A stretch of 64,000 nt of DNA from Pseudooceanicola sp. HF7 (GCF_011806405.1 NZ_JAATOW010000019.1:1-64000), one strand, 5' to 3'; counted from the stretch's first letter, positions 1 to 10,519 are shown. Notes: a model not told the origin generated them from the sequence alone. Made by a program: numbers and translations.

Positions 1-43
1 CGAGCGCCAGGATCAGGTGGACGATGAGGACGACGTTTTCCAT
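1..43 (-). CDS. secG: SecG, preprotein translocase subunit (5' end only)
   Basis: Only the first 14 codons are in the window; they read MENVVLIVHLILAL on the minus strand and the gene runs off the left edge. This is the usual N-terminus of Rhodobacteraceae SecG, a small two-helix inner-membrane protein that assists the SecYE channel. An AAGG-type ribosome site lies just upstream. The gene is divergent from purA. The call rests on a short but characteristic stretch. Confidence 0.75.
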   Translation of the reverse strand, partial: MENVVLIVHLILAL

Positions 44-380
44 CTTGGACCTTTGCAGCTTTTGTCTTGGTGCGGCGTGAAGCGGCCTCCCACTTGGCGC
101 GGGCGGCAGGATGGGCGGGTTCTAGGACAAGAGGGCGGGGCTCGCAAGGTGAAATGGGCGCGTCTGCCCCCGCGGTGCAGGGGCGCCGGCGGGGAAGGGG
201 CAGGCGGGGCGCGTTTCGGCGGCGCTCTGCCGCGCGCAAGCTGGCCAGCGGCGCCTGCGCGGGGTGGAACGGCCCGGAACGGCGGCAAAGGGCAGAATCC
301 GGTTTCGCAGCCCCCCGCGCTTCGCTATACGGGCGCGGGTTTACCAGCCAAGTCTAAAGCCAAGTCGAAAGGACCGTGGA
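44..380. other. secG-purA divergent intergenic region
   Basis: 337 bases without a convincing gene. The open frames here are short, rich in Arg/Pro/Gly and lack family features. Promoters for secG (minus) and purA (plus) must lie here, but I see no operator, riboswitch or hairpin that I would name. Confidence 0.5.
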
Positions 381-1676
381 ATGGCCAATGTTGTCGTTGT
401 CGGCGCCCAGTGGGGCGACGAGGGGAAGGGCAAGATCGTTGACTGGCTCAGCGAGCGCGCCGATATCATCGCGCGCTTCCAGGGCGGTCACAATGCCGGT
501 CACACGCTGGTCATTGACGGCGAGGTCTACAAGCTGAACGCGCTGCCCTCGGGCGTGGTGCGCGGCGGCAAGCTGTCTGTCATCGGCAATGGCGTGGTGC
601 TGGATCCCTGGCACCTGGTCGGCGAGATCGCCAAGATCCGCGAGCAGGGCGTGACCATCGACCCCGAGACGCTGATGATTGCGGAAAATACCCCGCTGAT
701 CCTGCCCTTCCACGGGGAACTGGACCGCGCCCGCGAAGAGGCCTCTTCCAAGGGCACGAAGATCGGCACCACGGGCCGGGGCATCGGCCCCTGCTACGAA
801 GACAAGGTGGGCCGCCGCGCGATCCGCGTCGCCGACCTGGCCGACCGCGCCACGCTGGAAGCCCGCGTCGATCGTGCGCTGACCCATCACAACGCCCTGC
901 GCAAGGGCCTGGGGCTGGAAGCCATCGACCGCGATGCGCTGATCGCCAAGCTGGAAGAGATCGCGCCGGAGATCCTGCAATATGCCGCCCCGGTCTGGAA
1001 GGTCCTGACCGAGCAGCGCAAGGCCGGCAAGCGCATCCTCTTCGAGGGTGCGCAGGGCTCTCTGCTGGACATCGACTTCGGCACCTATCCCTTTGTCACC
1101 TCCTCCAACGTGATCGCGGGGCAGGCGGCGACGGGCGTGGGCATCGGCCCCGGCTCCATCGATTTCGTGCTGGGCATCGTCAAGGCCTATACCACCCGCG
1201 TCGGCGAAGGCCCCTTCCCGACGGAGCTGGAAGACGAGACCGGCCAGCGGCTGGGCGAGCGCGGCCATGAGTTCGGCACCGTGACGGGGCGCAAGCGGCG
1301 CTGCGGCTGGTTCGATGCGGCACTGGTCAAGCAGACCTGCGCGGTCTCCGGCGTCAACGGCATCGCCCTGACCAAGCTGGACGTGCTGGACGGCTTCGAG
1401 ACGCTGAAGATCTGCGTCGGCTACGAGCTGGACGGCGCGCGGATGGATTATCTGCCCACGGCCTCGGATCAGCAGGCGCGCTGCACGCCGATCTACGAGG
1501 AAATGCCGGGCTGGAGCGAATCCACCGAGGGCGCGCGCAGCTGGGCGGATCTGCCGGCCAATGCGATCAAATACGTCCGCCGCGTGGAAGAGCTGATCGA
1601 TTGCCCCGTGGCGATGCTGTCCACCAGCCCCGAGCGGGAAGACACGATCCTGGTCACCGATCCCTTCGCGGATTGA
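381..1676 (+). CDS. purA: Adenylosuccinate synthetase
   Basis: Cytosolic enzyme that joins IMP and aspartate using GTP to make adenylosuccinate, the first committed step from IMP to AMP. The 431-residue product has the family length. It begins [18 protein letters not shown], which contains the GTP-binding signature with the catalytic Asp13; GHNAGHT with the catalytic His follows near residue 40. The frame is open further upstream, but the ATG at 381 follows AAAGGA by about 8 bases and matches the family start. It is a single gene with no close partner; the DUF2842 gene follows after 109 bases. Confidence 0.96.
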   Translation: MANVVVVGAQWGDEGKGKIVDWLSERADIIARFQGGHNAGHTLVIDGEVYKLNALPSGVVRGGKLSVIGNGVVLDPWHLVGEIAKIREQGVTIDPETLMIAENTPLILPFHGELDRAREEASSKGTKIGTTGRGIGPCYEDKVGRRAIRVADLADRATLEARVDRALTHHNALRKGLGLEAIDRDALIAKLEEIAPEILQYAAPVWKVLTEQRKAGKRILFEGAQGSLLDIDFGTYPFVTSSNVIAGQAATGVGIGPGSIDFVLGIVKAYTTRVGEGPFPTELEDETGQRLGERGHEFGTVTGRKRRCGWFDAALVKQTCAVSGVNGIALTKLDVLDGFETLKICVGYELDGARMDYLPTASDQQARCTPIYEEMPGWSESTEGARSWADLPANAIKYVRRVEELIDCPVAMLSTSPEREDTILVTDPFAD

Positions 1677-1785
1677 GCACCGGGCAACATCACGGGCGCG
1701 CGGAGGGGGTAGGCCCCGTCTGCGCGCCGAACCATTCGGGCCGGGGCGCACCTGGCCCGTTCTACCGGGATCGGGAGGCGCTTTC

Positions 1786-2058
1786 ATGGCACTGAGTTAC
1801 AAGGCACGGCGGCGCTGGTCGCTGTTCATCCTGGTCGTCGGCCTGCCGGTCTACATCGTGCTGGCGGTGAACATCCTGGCGCTGATGGAGCGCCCGCCCA
1901 TCCTGGTGGAACTGCTGGTCTATATCGTGCTGGGCGTGCTTTGGGCCGTGCCCTTCAAGATGGTCTTCAAGGGCGTCGGCAAGGCCGATCCCGATGCCGA
2001 TCCGGCGCTTGATGCCGCGGAGGACGAGACCGGCCGGGACTCCACCCCCCGGGGCTAG
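1786..2058 (+). CDS. DUF2842 small membrane protein
   Basis: A 90-residue protein with two hydrophobic segments (about residues 13-33 and 40-60) around a short loop. A charged, Asp-rich tail of about 25 residues follows. The pattern, including the WAVPFKMVFKG end of helix two, matches the alphaproteobacterial DUF2842 family, which has no known function. A GGGAGG site lies 8 bases before the ATG. In this group the family often sits near purA, as here. The tail is longer than in many relatives. Confidence 0.8.
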   Translation: MALSYKARRRWSLFILVVGLPVYIVLAVNILALMERPPILVELLVYIVLGVLWAVPFKMVFKGVGKADPDADPALDAAEDETGRDSTPRG

Positions 2059-2187
2059 GCAAAGGCCCCACGGGGCCCTGGCAAACGCGCTCTTGCGCCG
2101 GGTGCCTGCGGGCCCGGGCTTTCCATTGCCGGACAGGCGGGTGAAGGTAGGGGACCCGCTGAGGGGCTGCCCGGGGAGGAGCGACGC

Positions 2188-3417
2188 TTGGCAAGACAGA
2201 TGAAAGGCGCGCGGACACCGCCCGCCCTGGCGACGCTGATCGTGCTGACCGGCGTCTCCATCCTGAGCATCAACATGTTCGCCACCTCGCTGGCCCATAT
2301 GGCCGCGGATTTCCAGGTGGATTACGCGGTGATGTCGATCGCCGTGGGCGGCTACCTGTTCATGACAGCCCTTCTGCAGCTGATCTTCGGCCCTCTGTCG
2401 GATCTTTACGGGCGGCGGCCGCTGATCCTGATCGGCATGGCGATCTTTGCCCTGGCCTCGGTCGTCTGCGCGCTGACCGAGAACGTGCAGGTCTTCCTGG
2501 TGGCGCGGATGTGCCAGGCGGCCTCGGCCACGGGGGTGGCGCTGAGCCGGGCGATCATCCGGGATCAATACGAGGGCCGCGCGGTGGCCCAGAAAATGGC
2601 CACCGTGGCCATGGTCATGGCGGTGGCGCCATTGATGGGGCCAGCCCTGGGCGGCGTCATCGACCAGCTGCTTGGCTGGCGCGCGACCTTCTGGCTCTAT
2701 GCCCTTATCGGTATTGGGATTTTCGCCCTGGCCTGGGTCGACCTGGGCGAGACGAACCACCATCGCGCGGCCAGCTTTTCAGAGCAGTTCAGGGCCTACC
2801 CGGAGCTTGTCGCGGCGCCGCGGTTCTGGGGCTACACGATCTGCTGGAGCTTCAGCGTGGCGAGCTTTCACACCTTCGTGGCGGGGGCGCCGCTGGCGGT
2901 GAGCGGGGCCTTCGCGCTGCCGCCGAGCCGGCTCGGCGTCTACATGGGGGTGATGACCCTGGGCTATATCGCGGGCAACATGGTGTCGGCCCGGGTGGCG
3001 CGCCACTTGGACTGGCCGCTGACCCGGATGATGATCATCGGCCGGGTCGTGGCGATCCTGGCCATCGGGGCGGCGCTGGCGCAGGTCCTGCTGGGGGAAC
3101 CGCGCCTGGAGGTCTTCTTCTGCGCGGCGGGAATTTCGGGTCTTTCCAATGGTTTGTCGTCGCCCAACGCGGCCGCCGGGGTGATGTCCGTGCGCCCGCA
3201 GCTGGCCGGCAGCGCCTCTGGCCTGTCCTCTGCCATGATCATGCTGATGGGCGGGGTCGGGGCCACGCTGCAGGGGCTGGTGATCACGGCCGGCAACGGC
3301 GTGACAGTGGTGCTGACGGTGATGTTCGCGGCGGGCGCGATCTCTCTTGCCGCGGCGCTTTGGGTGCGCTGGCTGGAGGGGCGGCGGGCCCGGGAAGAGG
3401 CGCTTTCGGCGGAGTGA
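2188..3417 (+). CDS. MFS drug-efflux transporter, Bcr/CflA type
   Basis: A 409-residue inner-membrane transporter with about 12 hydrophobic segments. The loop after helix 2 reads GPLSDLYGRRPLIL, the MFS motif A, and PLMGPALGG near helix 5 is typical of the H+-antiporter drug pumps of the Bcr/CflA family. I chose the TTG at 2188 because GGAGGA lies 7 bases upstream; the ATG at 2200 would be too far from that site. It is transcribed alone, convergent with valS, and the substrate cannot be told from sequence. Confidence 0.85.
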   Translation: MARQMKGARTPPALATLIVLTGVSILSINMFATSLAHMAADFQVDYAVMSIAVGGYLFMTALLQLIFGPLSDLYGRRPLILIGMAIFALASVVCALTENVQVFLVARMCQAASATGVALSRAIIRDQYEGRAVAQKMATVAMVMAVAPLMGPALGGVIDQLLGWRATFWLYALIGIGIFALAWVDLGETNHHRAASFSEQFRAYPELVAAPRFWGYTICWSFSVASFHTFVAGAPLAVSGAFALPPSRLGVYMGVMTLGYIAGNMVSARVARHLDWPLTRMMIIGRVVAILAIGAALAQVLLGEPRLEVFFCAAGISGLSNGLSSPNAAAGVMSVRPQLAGSASGLSSAMIMLMGGVGATLQGLVITAGNGVTVVLTVMFAAGAISLAAALWVRWLEGRRAREEALSAE

Positions 3418-3550
3418 GCGGGGACGGTGAGGGGCCTTTGCAGCCTGTCGGTATCGCGTCTGTCTTGCGTCGGTATCACGTCGGTGCGGGGCGCGCGGGG
3501 GATTAGGGCTTTTTGAACCCTGGGGCGGGACGGGCGGCGGTGTGCGCTTG

Positions 3551-3597
3551 GCTCGTGGGGGCCTCCGGCGGGAGTTTTTTGGCAAGAAGAAGGGGGA
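3551..3597 (+). repeat. Dispersed intergenic repeat, copy 1
   Basis: A short GC-rich inverted segment (GGGGGCCTCC.GGCGGGAG) leads into TTTTTTGGCAAGAAGAAGG and a G-run. The same 3' block recurs at 6974-7041 and, more diverged, at 10520-10598, always between genes and always on this strand. Related extragenic repeats are common in Rhodobacteraceae genomes; function unknown. Confidence 0.55.
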
Positions 3598-3656
3598 GGT
3601 GGCGCGCGCAGGTGGTGGGGCGGGCGCTTCTGTGCGTGGGGAGAGGGCGTGCATGG

Positions 3657-3684
3657 AAAAAGGGCCCCTGGTTGGGGCCCTTTT
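3657..3684 (-). terminator. Terminator of valS (bidirectional-looking)
   Basis: An 8-bp stem AGGGCCCC/GGGGCCCT closes a five-base loop and is flanked by AAAA on the left and TTTT on the right. It lies 30 bases past the valS stop. It has a U-tract in both directions, so it could also stop transcripts arriving from the MFS gene. Confidence 0.8.
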
Positions 3685-3713
3685 GGCGGTGTTGGTCAGG
3701 CAGGCGGGTGGGA

Positions 3714-6700
3714 TCAGCCGAGTTCGGACATCCGGGCCAGGGCGGCCTGCAGCTTTGCCTGTTCGTCCTGGCGGGCGGCGATATTCTCGCGCGTTTCCAC
3801 GACAACCTCTTCGGGCGCGGAGGCGACGAAGTTGGGGTTGTTGAGGCGCCCGGCCATGCTGCCGATTTCCTTGGCGAGCTTTTCGAGGCTCTTTTCCAGG
3901 CGGGCCTTTTCCTCTGCCACGTCGATGACATCGGCGAGCGGCAGGCCGAAGGTCGCGCCATCGGCGGGGAGGGTGATCGTGCCCTTGGGGAAGCTGTCGA
4001 CGGTTTCCAGCGCCTCGATCCGGGCGAGACGCTTGATCATCGTCTCGTTGTTGTCCCAGGCGGTGCGGGCCGTGGCGCTCATGTCGGTGACCACCAGGGG
4101 CACATAGGCGCCGGCGGGGACATGCATGGTGGCCCGGGCCGAGCGGATGTCTTCGATCAGGGCGATGACCCAGTTCATTTCCCGGTCTGCTGCCGGGTCG
4201 ATGAGGCTGGAGTCATAGGCGGGCCAGTCGGTGAGCATCAGAAGCGCGTCGCGCTTGGCGGTGACCTGCCAGAGCTCTTCGGTGATGAAGGGCATGATCG
4301 GGTGGAGCATGATCAGGCACTGGTCGATGACCCAGCCCATGACGCGCTGCGTTTCGGCGCGTTCGGGCGCGTCTTCGTTCAGCAGCAGCGGCTTGGCCAG
4401 TTCAACGTACCAGTCGCAGACCTTGCCCCAGACGAAGGCATAGAGGCCCTGGGCGGCTTCGTTGAAGCGGTATTCGGCGAGCGCCGCGTCCACCGTTTCG
4501 CGGATGCGGGCGGTTTCGCCGATGATCCACTTGTTGACCGTGGCGGTGGCGACGGGGACATCCTGCGCGGGGGCGCCGTTGTCATAGACCCCGTTCATCT
4601 CCGCGAAGCGGGTGGCGTTCCAGATCTTGGTGCCGAAGTTGCGGTAGCCCTTGATGCGCTCTTCCGAGAGCTTCAGCACGCCGCCGATGGCCGCCATGGA
4701 GGTATTGGTCATGCGCAGCGCATCCGCGCCGTATTCGTCCACGATCTCCAGCGGGTCGATGACATTGCCGGTGGTCTTGGACATCTTCTTGCCCTTCGCG
4801 TCCCGGACCAGCTGGTGCAGGTAGACCGTGTGGAAGGGTTCCTGGTCGACCACGGCCAGCTGCATCATCATCATCCGGGCGACCCAGAAGAAGAGGATGT
4901 CTTCGCCGGTGATCAGCACCGAGGTGGGGAAGTATTTGTCCAGCTCGGGCGTCTGTTGCGGCCAGCCGAGCGTGCCGATCGGCCAGAGGCCGGAGGAGAA
5001 CCAGGTGTCCAGCACGTCGGGGTCGCGCCAGACTGGGTAGACGATGACGGTGGGATCCTGGGTGGCGGTGAAATTGGCCAGGCTTTCGGCCAGCATGTGC
5101 TGGGCTTCGCGGCGATCCGCGACCTCCACGATGCGGGCATGGGAGATGGGCGAGGGGGTATCCGCGATCTCGTCCCGGAAGGTTTCGATCACGGCGTCGA
5201 AATCCGTGCCGCAGGCCTGCACCGGGCCCATGTGCACCAGGTGCTCATCCAGGAAGAGCTTGAGCATGTCGACGAGATCCATGTCCCCGTCGCCGCCCTG
5301 TTTCAGGGTGCCGAGGTCCAGACCGTACCAGACCGGGATCTGGTGGCCCCACCAGAGCTGGCGCGAGATGCACCAGGGTTCGATGTTCTCGAGCCAGTGG
5401 AAATAGACCTTTTCGCCCGACTCCGGCAGGATCCGGGTGCGCCCGTCGCGCACGGCATCGAGCGCCGGGGCGACGATCTGCGCGGTGTCGACGAACCACT
5501 GGTCGGTCAGCATCGGCTCGATCACCACCTTGGAGCGGTCGCCGAAGGGCTGCATGATCGGCTTGGCCTCGACCAGGGGGGTGGGTTCGGCGAGTTCCTC
5601 TGCCGTGGGTTCCTGGCCCTTCTTGGGCTTGGGCAGGCCCAGGCGCGGATCGGCCCGGGTGGTCATGACCGCGAGGCCGGCTTCGTTGATATCGGCCACC
5701 ACGGCTTCGCGCGCCTCAAAGCGATCCATGCCGCGGTATTTCTCGGGCACGAGGTTGAGGCTGTCGATCTCCATCTCCGTGGCGGTGGCGCCTTCGGCGA
5801 TCTGGCGGGCGCGGGCGACGCAGGTGTCGTAATCATTGCCATCGGCGCGCATGTTCCCGGCCATGTCCATCAGGCGGTACATGGGCAGGTTGCCGCGCTT
5901 GGCGACCTGGTAGTCGTTGAAGTCATGCGCCCCGGTGATCTTGACCGCGCCCGAGCCGAAGGTGGGATCGGGGTATTCATCGGTGATGATCGGGATCAGG
6001 CGGTCGCAGAGCGGCAGGTGCACCATCTTGCCGACGATGGGCGCATAGCGTTCGTCCGAGGGGTGGACGGCCACGGCGCCGTCGCCCAGCATGGTTTCGG
6101 GGCGCGTGGTGGCGATGGAGATGTAATCGCGCTCTTCGGAGAAGGTGACGTGGCCGTCCTCGTCCTTCTCGACGTAGGTGTAGGTCTCTCCGCCGGCCAG
6201 CTTGTACTTGAAGTGCCACATGTGACCGGCGACTTCGACATTCTCGACCTCGAGATCGGAGATCGCGGTTTCGAAATGCGGGTCCCAGTTCACCAGGCGC
6301 TTGCCGCGGTAGATCAGGCCCTTGTCGTACATCTCCACGAAGACCTTGATGACGGCATCGTGGAAGTCGGGGGAGTTCTCATGGCCCGTGCGCGGATCAC
6401 CCGGCGCGCCGGCCATGGTGAAGGCGTTGCGCGACCAGTCGCAGGAGGAGCCAAGGCGCTTGAGCTGGTTGACGATGGTGCCGCCGTACTGGCCCTTCCA
6501 TTCCCAGACCTTTTCCAGGAAGGCTTCGCGGCCCATTTCGCGGCGGCCCGGAAGCTCTTGCGCGGCCAGCATCTTTTCGACCTGGAGCTGGGTGGCGATG
6601 CCGGCGTGGTCCTGGCCGGGCTGCCAGAGCGTGTCGAAGCCGCGCATCCGGTGCCAGCGCACGAGGATGTCCTGCAGCGTGTTGTTGAAGGCATGGCCCA

Positions 6701-6860
6701 CGTGCAGCGCGCCGGTCACGTTGGGGGGCGGGATCATCACGCAGAAACTCTCTGCTCCCGGCCTGGCATTGGCGCCGGCCTTGAAGGCCCCGGCCTTGTC
6801 CCAGGCGTCGTAGATCCGTGCCTCGGCCTCGGCGGCGTTGAAAGTCTTGTCCATGGCCAT
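3714..6860 (-). CDS. valS: Valyl-tRNA synthetase
   Basis: Charges tRNA-Val with valine in the cytoplasm. The 1,048-residue product is slightly longer than E. coli ValS. The class I signatures are present: [13 protein letters not shown] near the N-terminus (HIGH motif as HVGH) and [12 protein letters not shown] (KMSKS). Between them is the editing insertion with WFSSGLWP nearby. The C-terminal 60 residues form the typical coiled-coil tRNA-binding arm. The ATG at 6860 has GGGGAACC upstream; a second ATG two codons later is an alternative. The frame is open further upstream, but that part is repeat DNA. A strong terminator follows. Confidence 0.97.
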   Translation of the reverse strand: MAMDKTFNAAEAEARIYDAWDKAGAFKAGANARPGAESFCVMIPPPNVTGALHVGHAFNNTLQDILVRWHRMRGFDTLWQPGQDHAGIATQLQVEKMLAAQELPGRREMGREAFLEKVWEWKGQYGGTIVNQLKRLGSSCDWSRNAFTMAGAPGDPRTGHENSPDFHDAVIKVFVEMYDKGLIYRGKRLVNWDPHFETAISDLEVENVEVAGHMWHFKYKLAGGETYTYVEKDEDGHVTFSEERDYISIATTRPETMLGDGAVAVHPSDERYAPIVGKMVHLPLCDRLIPIITDEYPDPTFGSGAVKITGAHDFNDYQVAKRGNLPMYRLMDMAGNMRADGNDYDTCVARARQIAEGATATEMEIDSLNLVPEKYRGMDRFEAREAVVADINEAGLAVMTTRADPRLGLPKPKKGQEPTAEELAEPTPLVEAKPIMQPFGDRSKVVIEPMLTDQWFVDTAQIVAPALDAVRDGRTRILPESGEKVYFHWLENIEPWCISRQLWWGHQIPVWYGLDLGTLKQGGDGDMDLVDMLKLFLDEHLVHMGPVQACGTDFDAVIETFRDEIADTPSPISHARIVEVADRREAQHMLAESLANFTATQDPTVIVYPVWRDPDVLDTWFSSGLWPIGTLGWPQQTPELDKYFPTSVLITGEDILFFWVARMMMMQLAVVDQEPFHTVYLHQLVRDAKGKKMSKTTGNVIDPLEIVDEYGADALRMTNTSMAAIGGVLKLSEERIKGYRNFGTKIWNATRFAEMNGVYDNGAPAQDVPVATATVNKWIIGETARIRETVDAALAEYRFNEAAQGLYAFVWGKVCDWYVELAKPLLLNEDAPERAETQRVMGWVIDQCLIMLHPIMPFITEELWQVTAKRDALLMLTDWPAYDSSLIDPAADREMNWVIALIEDIRSARATMHVPAGAYVPLVVTDMSATARTAWDNNETMIKRLARIEALETVDSFPKGTITLPADGATFGLPLADVIDVAEEKARLEKSLEKLAKEIGSMAGRLNNPNFVASAPEEVVVETRENIAARQDEQAKLQAALARMSELG

Positions 6861-6973
6861 CTCGGTTCCCCGTTTTCCCAGCCTCAATCCGTTCTGGTGG
6901 GGATAGCGAATTGCGGCAGGGAGGGGAAGGGGGCGCACCATGGGGGCGATGTGCGGGGAGCGTCGGGCAGGGA

Positions 6974-7041
6974 TGGGGGGCTTTGCCCCCGGCCCGCGTT
7001 GCGGGCCTCCCCCAGAGTTTGGAGGCAAGAAGAAGGGGGAG
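6974..7041 (+). repeat. Dispersed intergenic repeat, copy 2
   Basis: Contains nested GC-rich hairpins (GGGGGCTTTGCCCCC, then GGCCCGC.GCGGGCC) followed by CAGAGTTTGGAGGCAAGAAG and a G-run. The 3' block GGCAAGAAGAAGGGGGAGG is identical to copy 1 at 3581-3599. It lies between the divergent valS and CoxL-like genes. Confidence 0.6.
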
Positions 7042-7172
7042 GGGCGTGCCCTTTGGGCTTGCGGGCTGGGCTTGTGGGGCGGAATGGCGCGGGGAAAGCG
7101 GCGCGGGCTCTGGACAGTGGCAGGGGAGCGGCTAGTGTCCAGATGTTGTCATGCCAGAAGGAGCGCCGCGCC

Positions 7173-9467
7173 ATGGAGAAATTCGGACGCAGTCAGCCGG
7201 TCAAACGGGTCGAGGATATCCGGTTCGTCACGGGTCACGGGGGCTATGTCGATGATATCGCTCCGGAAGGATCGCTGGTGGCGGTCTTCTATCGCTCGCC
7301 CGTGGCCCATGCGCAGATCACCGGGTTTGGGCTGGAGGAGGCGCGCGCGCTGGAGGGGGTGCATGCGGTGCTGAGCGCCGGGGACCTGGCGGCCGAGGGG
7401 ATCACCGAGGGGCTGGGCTATACGCGCGAGGACAACCGGGATGGCTCCCTCGGGGCGGCTCCGCGGTATTTCATGCTGGCCGAGGAGCGGGTGCGTTTCG
7501 TGGGCGAGCCCCTGGCGGTGGTGCTGGCCGAGAGCGTGGAGCTGGCCAAGGATGCTCTGGAGCTCATCGAGTTCGATTACGAGGAGCTGCCGGCGGAGAC
7601 GGAGATGGGCGCGGGCGCGGCCGAGCTGCACCCGGAGGCGCCGGGCAACAAGGCGGTCGATTTCTGCCTGGGCGATCCGGAGGCGATGGAGAAGGTCATC
7701 GCCGAGGCCGCCCACGTGGTGCGGGCCGATATCATGGACAACCGGGTGATGGTCGTGGCCATGGAGCCGCGCGGTTGTTTCGCCGAGTGGGACGGCACGC
7801 GGATGCACCTGAGCTACAATGGCCAGGGGGTCTGGGCGGCCAAGGCGGAGCTGGCGAAGCTTCTGTCGCTGGAGCCCGAGAACGTGCGCGTGACCCATCC
7901 CGACGTGGGCGGGGGCTTTGGCATGAAGGCCAAGCTTTACCCCGAGTACATCGTCTGTGCGGCGGCGGCGCGCAAGCTGGGCCGTCCGGTGCGCTGGATC
8001 GCGGATCGCACCGAATCCATGCTGGCAGACAATGGCGCGCGGGATCTGAGCCACGAGAGCCTGCTGGCCTTTGACAAGGATCTGAAGATCATCGGTTACC
8101 ACGTGAAGACGAAGTACAACCTGGGCGCCTATCCGTCGAACTTCGGCCAGAAGATCCAGACGACGCTTTTTGCCAAGGTCTTTACCGGGGTCTATGACAT
8201 CAAGACCGCGCTGCTGGAGGCCGAGGGTTATTTCACCAATACCACCCCCACCGATGCCTATCGCGGGGCGGGCCGGCCGGAGGCGATCTTTGCCCTGGAG
8301 CGCATGATGCATTACGCCGCCCATGAGCTGGGCGTGGATGTCTGGGAGCTGCGGCGGCGCAACTTCGTGCAGCCCGGGGCCTTCCCCTATCGCAGCTTCT
8401 CCGGCGAGCTTTACGACGTGGGCAATTTCCCCGCCCTGCTGGATCGCGCGGCCGAGGAGGTGGCCCTGTCCGGCTTTGAGGCGCGGGTTGCGGCCTCTCG
8501 CGAGGCGGGAAAACTGCGCGGCATGGGGCTTTGTTATTATATCGAAAGTATTCTGGGTGATCCTAACGAAACCGCACAGGTGGAATTTCTGAAGGATGGA
8601 TCGGTGAATATCTACGTCGGGACACAGTCGAACGGGCAGGGGCATGAGACCGTCTATGCCCATTTCCTGTCCGACCAGACCGGCATCCCGCAGGATCAGA
8701 TCCGGGTGATCCAGGGCGACAGCGACCTGATTGCCACCGGCGGGGGCACGGGCGGGTCCCGATCGGTCACGACGCAGGCCAATGCCACCCTGGCCGTGGT
8801 CGAGGTCATGGTGGAGGCCTTCGGCGATTTCCTGGCCGAGAAGATGGCCGTGCCGCGCGAGGATGTCTCTTTCGATGACGAGAGTTTCCGCATCAAGGGA
8901 TCGAATGCCGCGCCGACCATGCTGGACGTGGCCGAGATGGCGGCGGAGGCCGGGCGCCAGGATCTGATGATCCATCGCAAGTCCGCCCGCCTGCCCGGGC
9001 GCTCCTATCCCAACGGGGTGCATGTGGCCGAGGTGGAGGTCGATCCCGAGACCGGCGCGGTCAGCCTGGAACGTTACGTGGTGGTCGATGATTTCGGCAA
9101 CCTGATCAACCCGATGCTGGCAGAGGGCCAGGTGCATGGCGGCGTGGTCCAGGGCCTGGGCCAGGTGCTGATGGAGAACGTCACCTACGACGAGGATGGC
9201 CAGCTGCTGACCGCCAGCTTCATGGATTACGCCGTGCCACGGGCCGCCGATGTGCCGATGATCGAGTTCACCTCGGTTCCCGTTCCCTCCACCGCCAATC
9301 CCATGGGGATGAAGGGCTGTGGCGAGGCCGGCACCGTGGGCTCGATGGCGGCGGGGGCCAATGCGGTCATGGATGCGCTGGCGCGCGGGGGCGTGAAGCG
9401 GGCGGAGATGCCCTTTACCCCGTCGCGCGTGTGGAAAATGCTGAGAGATGCTGACACGGCTGCGTAG
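7173..9467 (+). CDS. CoxL-type molybdenum hydroxylase large subunit, orphan
   Basis: A 764-residue member of the xanthine dehydrogenase/aldehyde oxidase family that binds the molybdenum cofactor. Motifs along the chain include GEPLAVV, PDVGGGFGMKAK, AYRGAGRPEA, GTQSNGQGHET and, near the end, GCGEAGTVGS with the presumed catalytic Glu. AYRGAGR is the motif of form II CoxL-like enzymes, not the AYRCSFR loop of true CO dehydrogenase, so CO oxidation is not supported; the substrate is unknown. AGAAGGAG lies about 9 bases before the ATG. The FAD and iron-sulfur subunits that normally accompany such a protein are not next to it. Its end overlaps the DUF2235 gene by 20 bases. Confidence 0.88.
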   Translation: MEKFGRSQPVKRVEDIRFVTGHGGYVDDIAPEGSLVAVFYRSPVAHAQITGFGLEEARALEGVHAVLSAGDLAAEGITEGLGYTREDNRDGSLGAAPRYFMLAEERVRFVGEPLAVVLAESVELAKDALELIEFDYEELPAETEMGAGAAELHPEAPGNKAVDFCLGDPEAMEKVIAEAAHVVRADIMDNRVMVVAMEPRGCFAEWDGTRMHLSYNGQGVWAAKAELAKLLSLEPENVRVTHPDVGGGFGMKAKLYPEYIVCAAAARKLGRPVRWIADRTESMLADNGARDLSHESLLAFDKDLKIIGYHVKTKYNLGAYPSNFGQKIQTTLFAKVFTGVYDIKTALLEAEGYFTNTTPTDAYRGAGRPEAIFALERMMHYAAHELGVDVWELRRRNFVQPGAFPYRSFSGELYDVGNFPALLDRAAEEVALSGFEARVAASREAGKLRGMGLCYYIESILGDPNETAQVEFLKDGSVNIYVGTQSNGQGHETVYAHFLSDQTGIPQDQIRVIQGDSDLIATGGGTGGSRSVTTQANATLAVVEVMVEAFGDFLAEKMAVPREDVSFDDESFRIKGSNAAPTMLDVAEMAAEAGRQDLMIHRKSARLPGRSYPNGVHVAEVEVDPETGAVSLERYVVVDDFGNLINPMLAEGQVHGGVVQGLGQVLMENVTYDEDGQLLTASFMDYAVPRAADVPMIEFTSVPVPSTANPMGMKGCGEAGTVGSMAAGANAVMDALARGGVKRAEMPFTPSRVWKMLRDADTAA

Positions 9468-10509
9468 ACGGATACTGGTCGGGCTGCGCCCGCCCTGGCT
9501 GCGCCGCCAGCGCCGCCGGCCCCCCGGGCCCAACCGGGGGCAGGTGCTGCATGTGATCGTGCTGGATGGCACGATGTCCTCTCTCGAGGAGGGAGAGGAA
9601 AGCAATGCGGGGCTGATCTACAAGCTGCTGGCAGAGACCGCGGGGCCGGAGCTCTCCGTCTATTACGAGGCCGGGATCCAGTGGCAGAGCTGGCGGTCGA
9701 CCATGGATGTGTTGCTGGGGCGCGGGATCAACCGGCAGATCCGGCGGGCCTATGGCTGGCTGGCCTCTCGCTATCGGCCGGGCGACCGGGTGATGCTGTT
9801 CGGCTATTCGCGCGGGGCTTACGCCGTGCGCTCGCTGGCCGGAATGATCGACCGGGTGGGGCTGTTGCGGGCGGAGCAGGCGACGGAGCGCAACGTGCGC
9901 CAGGCCTATCGCCTCTACCAGGAGGCCCATGATCCGCAGACCTGCACCGCCTTTCGCCGCGCCTGGAGCCACGAGGCCGCGTCGATCGAGATGATCGGGG
10001 CCTTCGACACGGTGAAGAGCCTGGGGCTGCGGCTGCCGCTGATCTGGAAGCTTGCGGAGGCCAAGCACGGGTTTCACAACCACGCGCTTTCGGCCTGCGT
10101 GAAGTCGGGCTTTCATGCGCTGGCGCTGGAAGAGACGCGGCAGGTCTATGCGCCGGTGATGTGGGACAGCGATCCGGCCTGGGCCGGGCGGCTGGAGCAG
10201 GTCTGGTTCGCGGGGACCCATGGGGACGTGGGCGGCCAGCTGGGTGGCTTCGCGCCGGCGCGGGAGCTTTCCAACATCCCGCTGGTCTGGATCCTGGGCC
10301 AGGCGGAGCTGCGTGGCATGCCCCTGCCGGAGCATTGGCGGGCGCGGTTCCCGATGGATATCGATGCGCCCTCCGTTGGCCAGTGGCGCGGCTATGCCAA
10401 GCTGTTCCTGTTGCGCAAGGCCCGGGTCGTGGGCGCGGATCCCTCAGAGCGGCTGCATGACAGTGCCATTGCGCGAGGGCGCTATCCGACGCAGGGGCAG
10501 TTGGCGTGA
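9448..10509 (+). CDS. DUF2235 alpha/beta-hydrolase-like protein
   Basis: A 353-residue protein of the DUF2235 family, an alpha/beta-hydrolase fold also found in Tle1 phospholipase effectors of type VI secretion. GYSRGAYAVR near residues 113-122 is the GxSxG nucleophile elbow, and the start VLHVIVLDGTMSS carries the N-terminal strand with its conserved Asp. AGTHGDVGG near residue 258 probably supplies the His/Asp region. No signal peptide, VgrG or immunity gene is seen, so a housekeeping role is as likely as a toxin role. The start overlaps the preceding CoxL-like gene by 20 bases, which suggests translational coupling. Confidence 0.85.
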   Translation: MLTRLRRRILVGLRPPWLRRQRRRPPGPNRGQVLHVIVLDGTMSSLEEGEESNAGLIYKLLAETAGPELSVYYEAGIQWQSWRSTMDVLLGRGINRQIRRAYGWLASRYRPGDRVMLFGYSRGAYAVRSLAGMIDRVGLLRAEQATERNVRQAYRLYQEAHDPQTCTAFRRAWSHEAASIEMIGAFDTVKSLGLRLPLIWKLAEAKHGFHNHALSACVKSGFHALALEETRQVYAPVMWDSDPAWAGRLEQVWFAGTHGDVGGQLGGFAPARELSNIPLVWILGQAELRGMPLPEHWRARFPMDIDAPSVGQWRGYAKLFLLRKARVVGADPSERLHDSAIARGRYPTQGQLA

Positions 10510-10519
10510 TCTTGCGTCT

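Noticed and set aside
264-300. GAAC-N6-GAAC upstream of purA as a LexA box
   Set aside because: The spacer is six bases, not the seven required for the alphaproteobacterial site.
354-1787. Minus-strand frame of 477 codons opposite purA
   Set aside because: Shadow of purA: Arg/Gly/Asp/His-rich composition, no motifs, no ribosome site.
3513-7172. Plus-strand open frame of over 1,200 codons in front of the CoxL-like gene
   Set aside because: It is the antisense of valS in a high-GC genome plus repeat DNA. The real start is the ATG at 7173 with AGAAGGAG before it.
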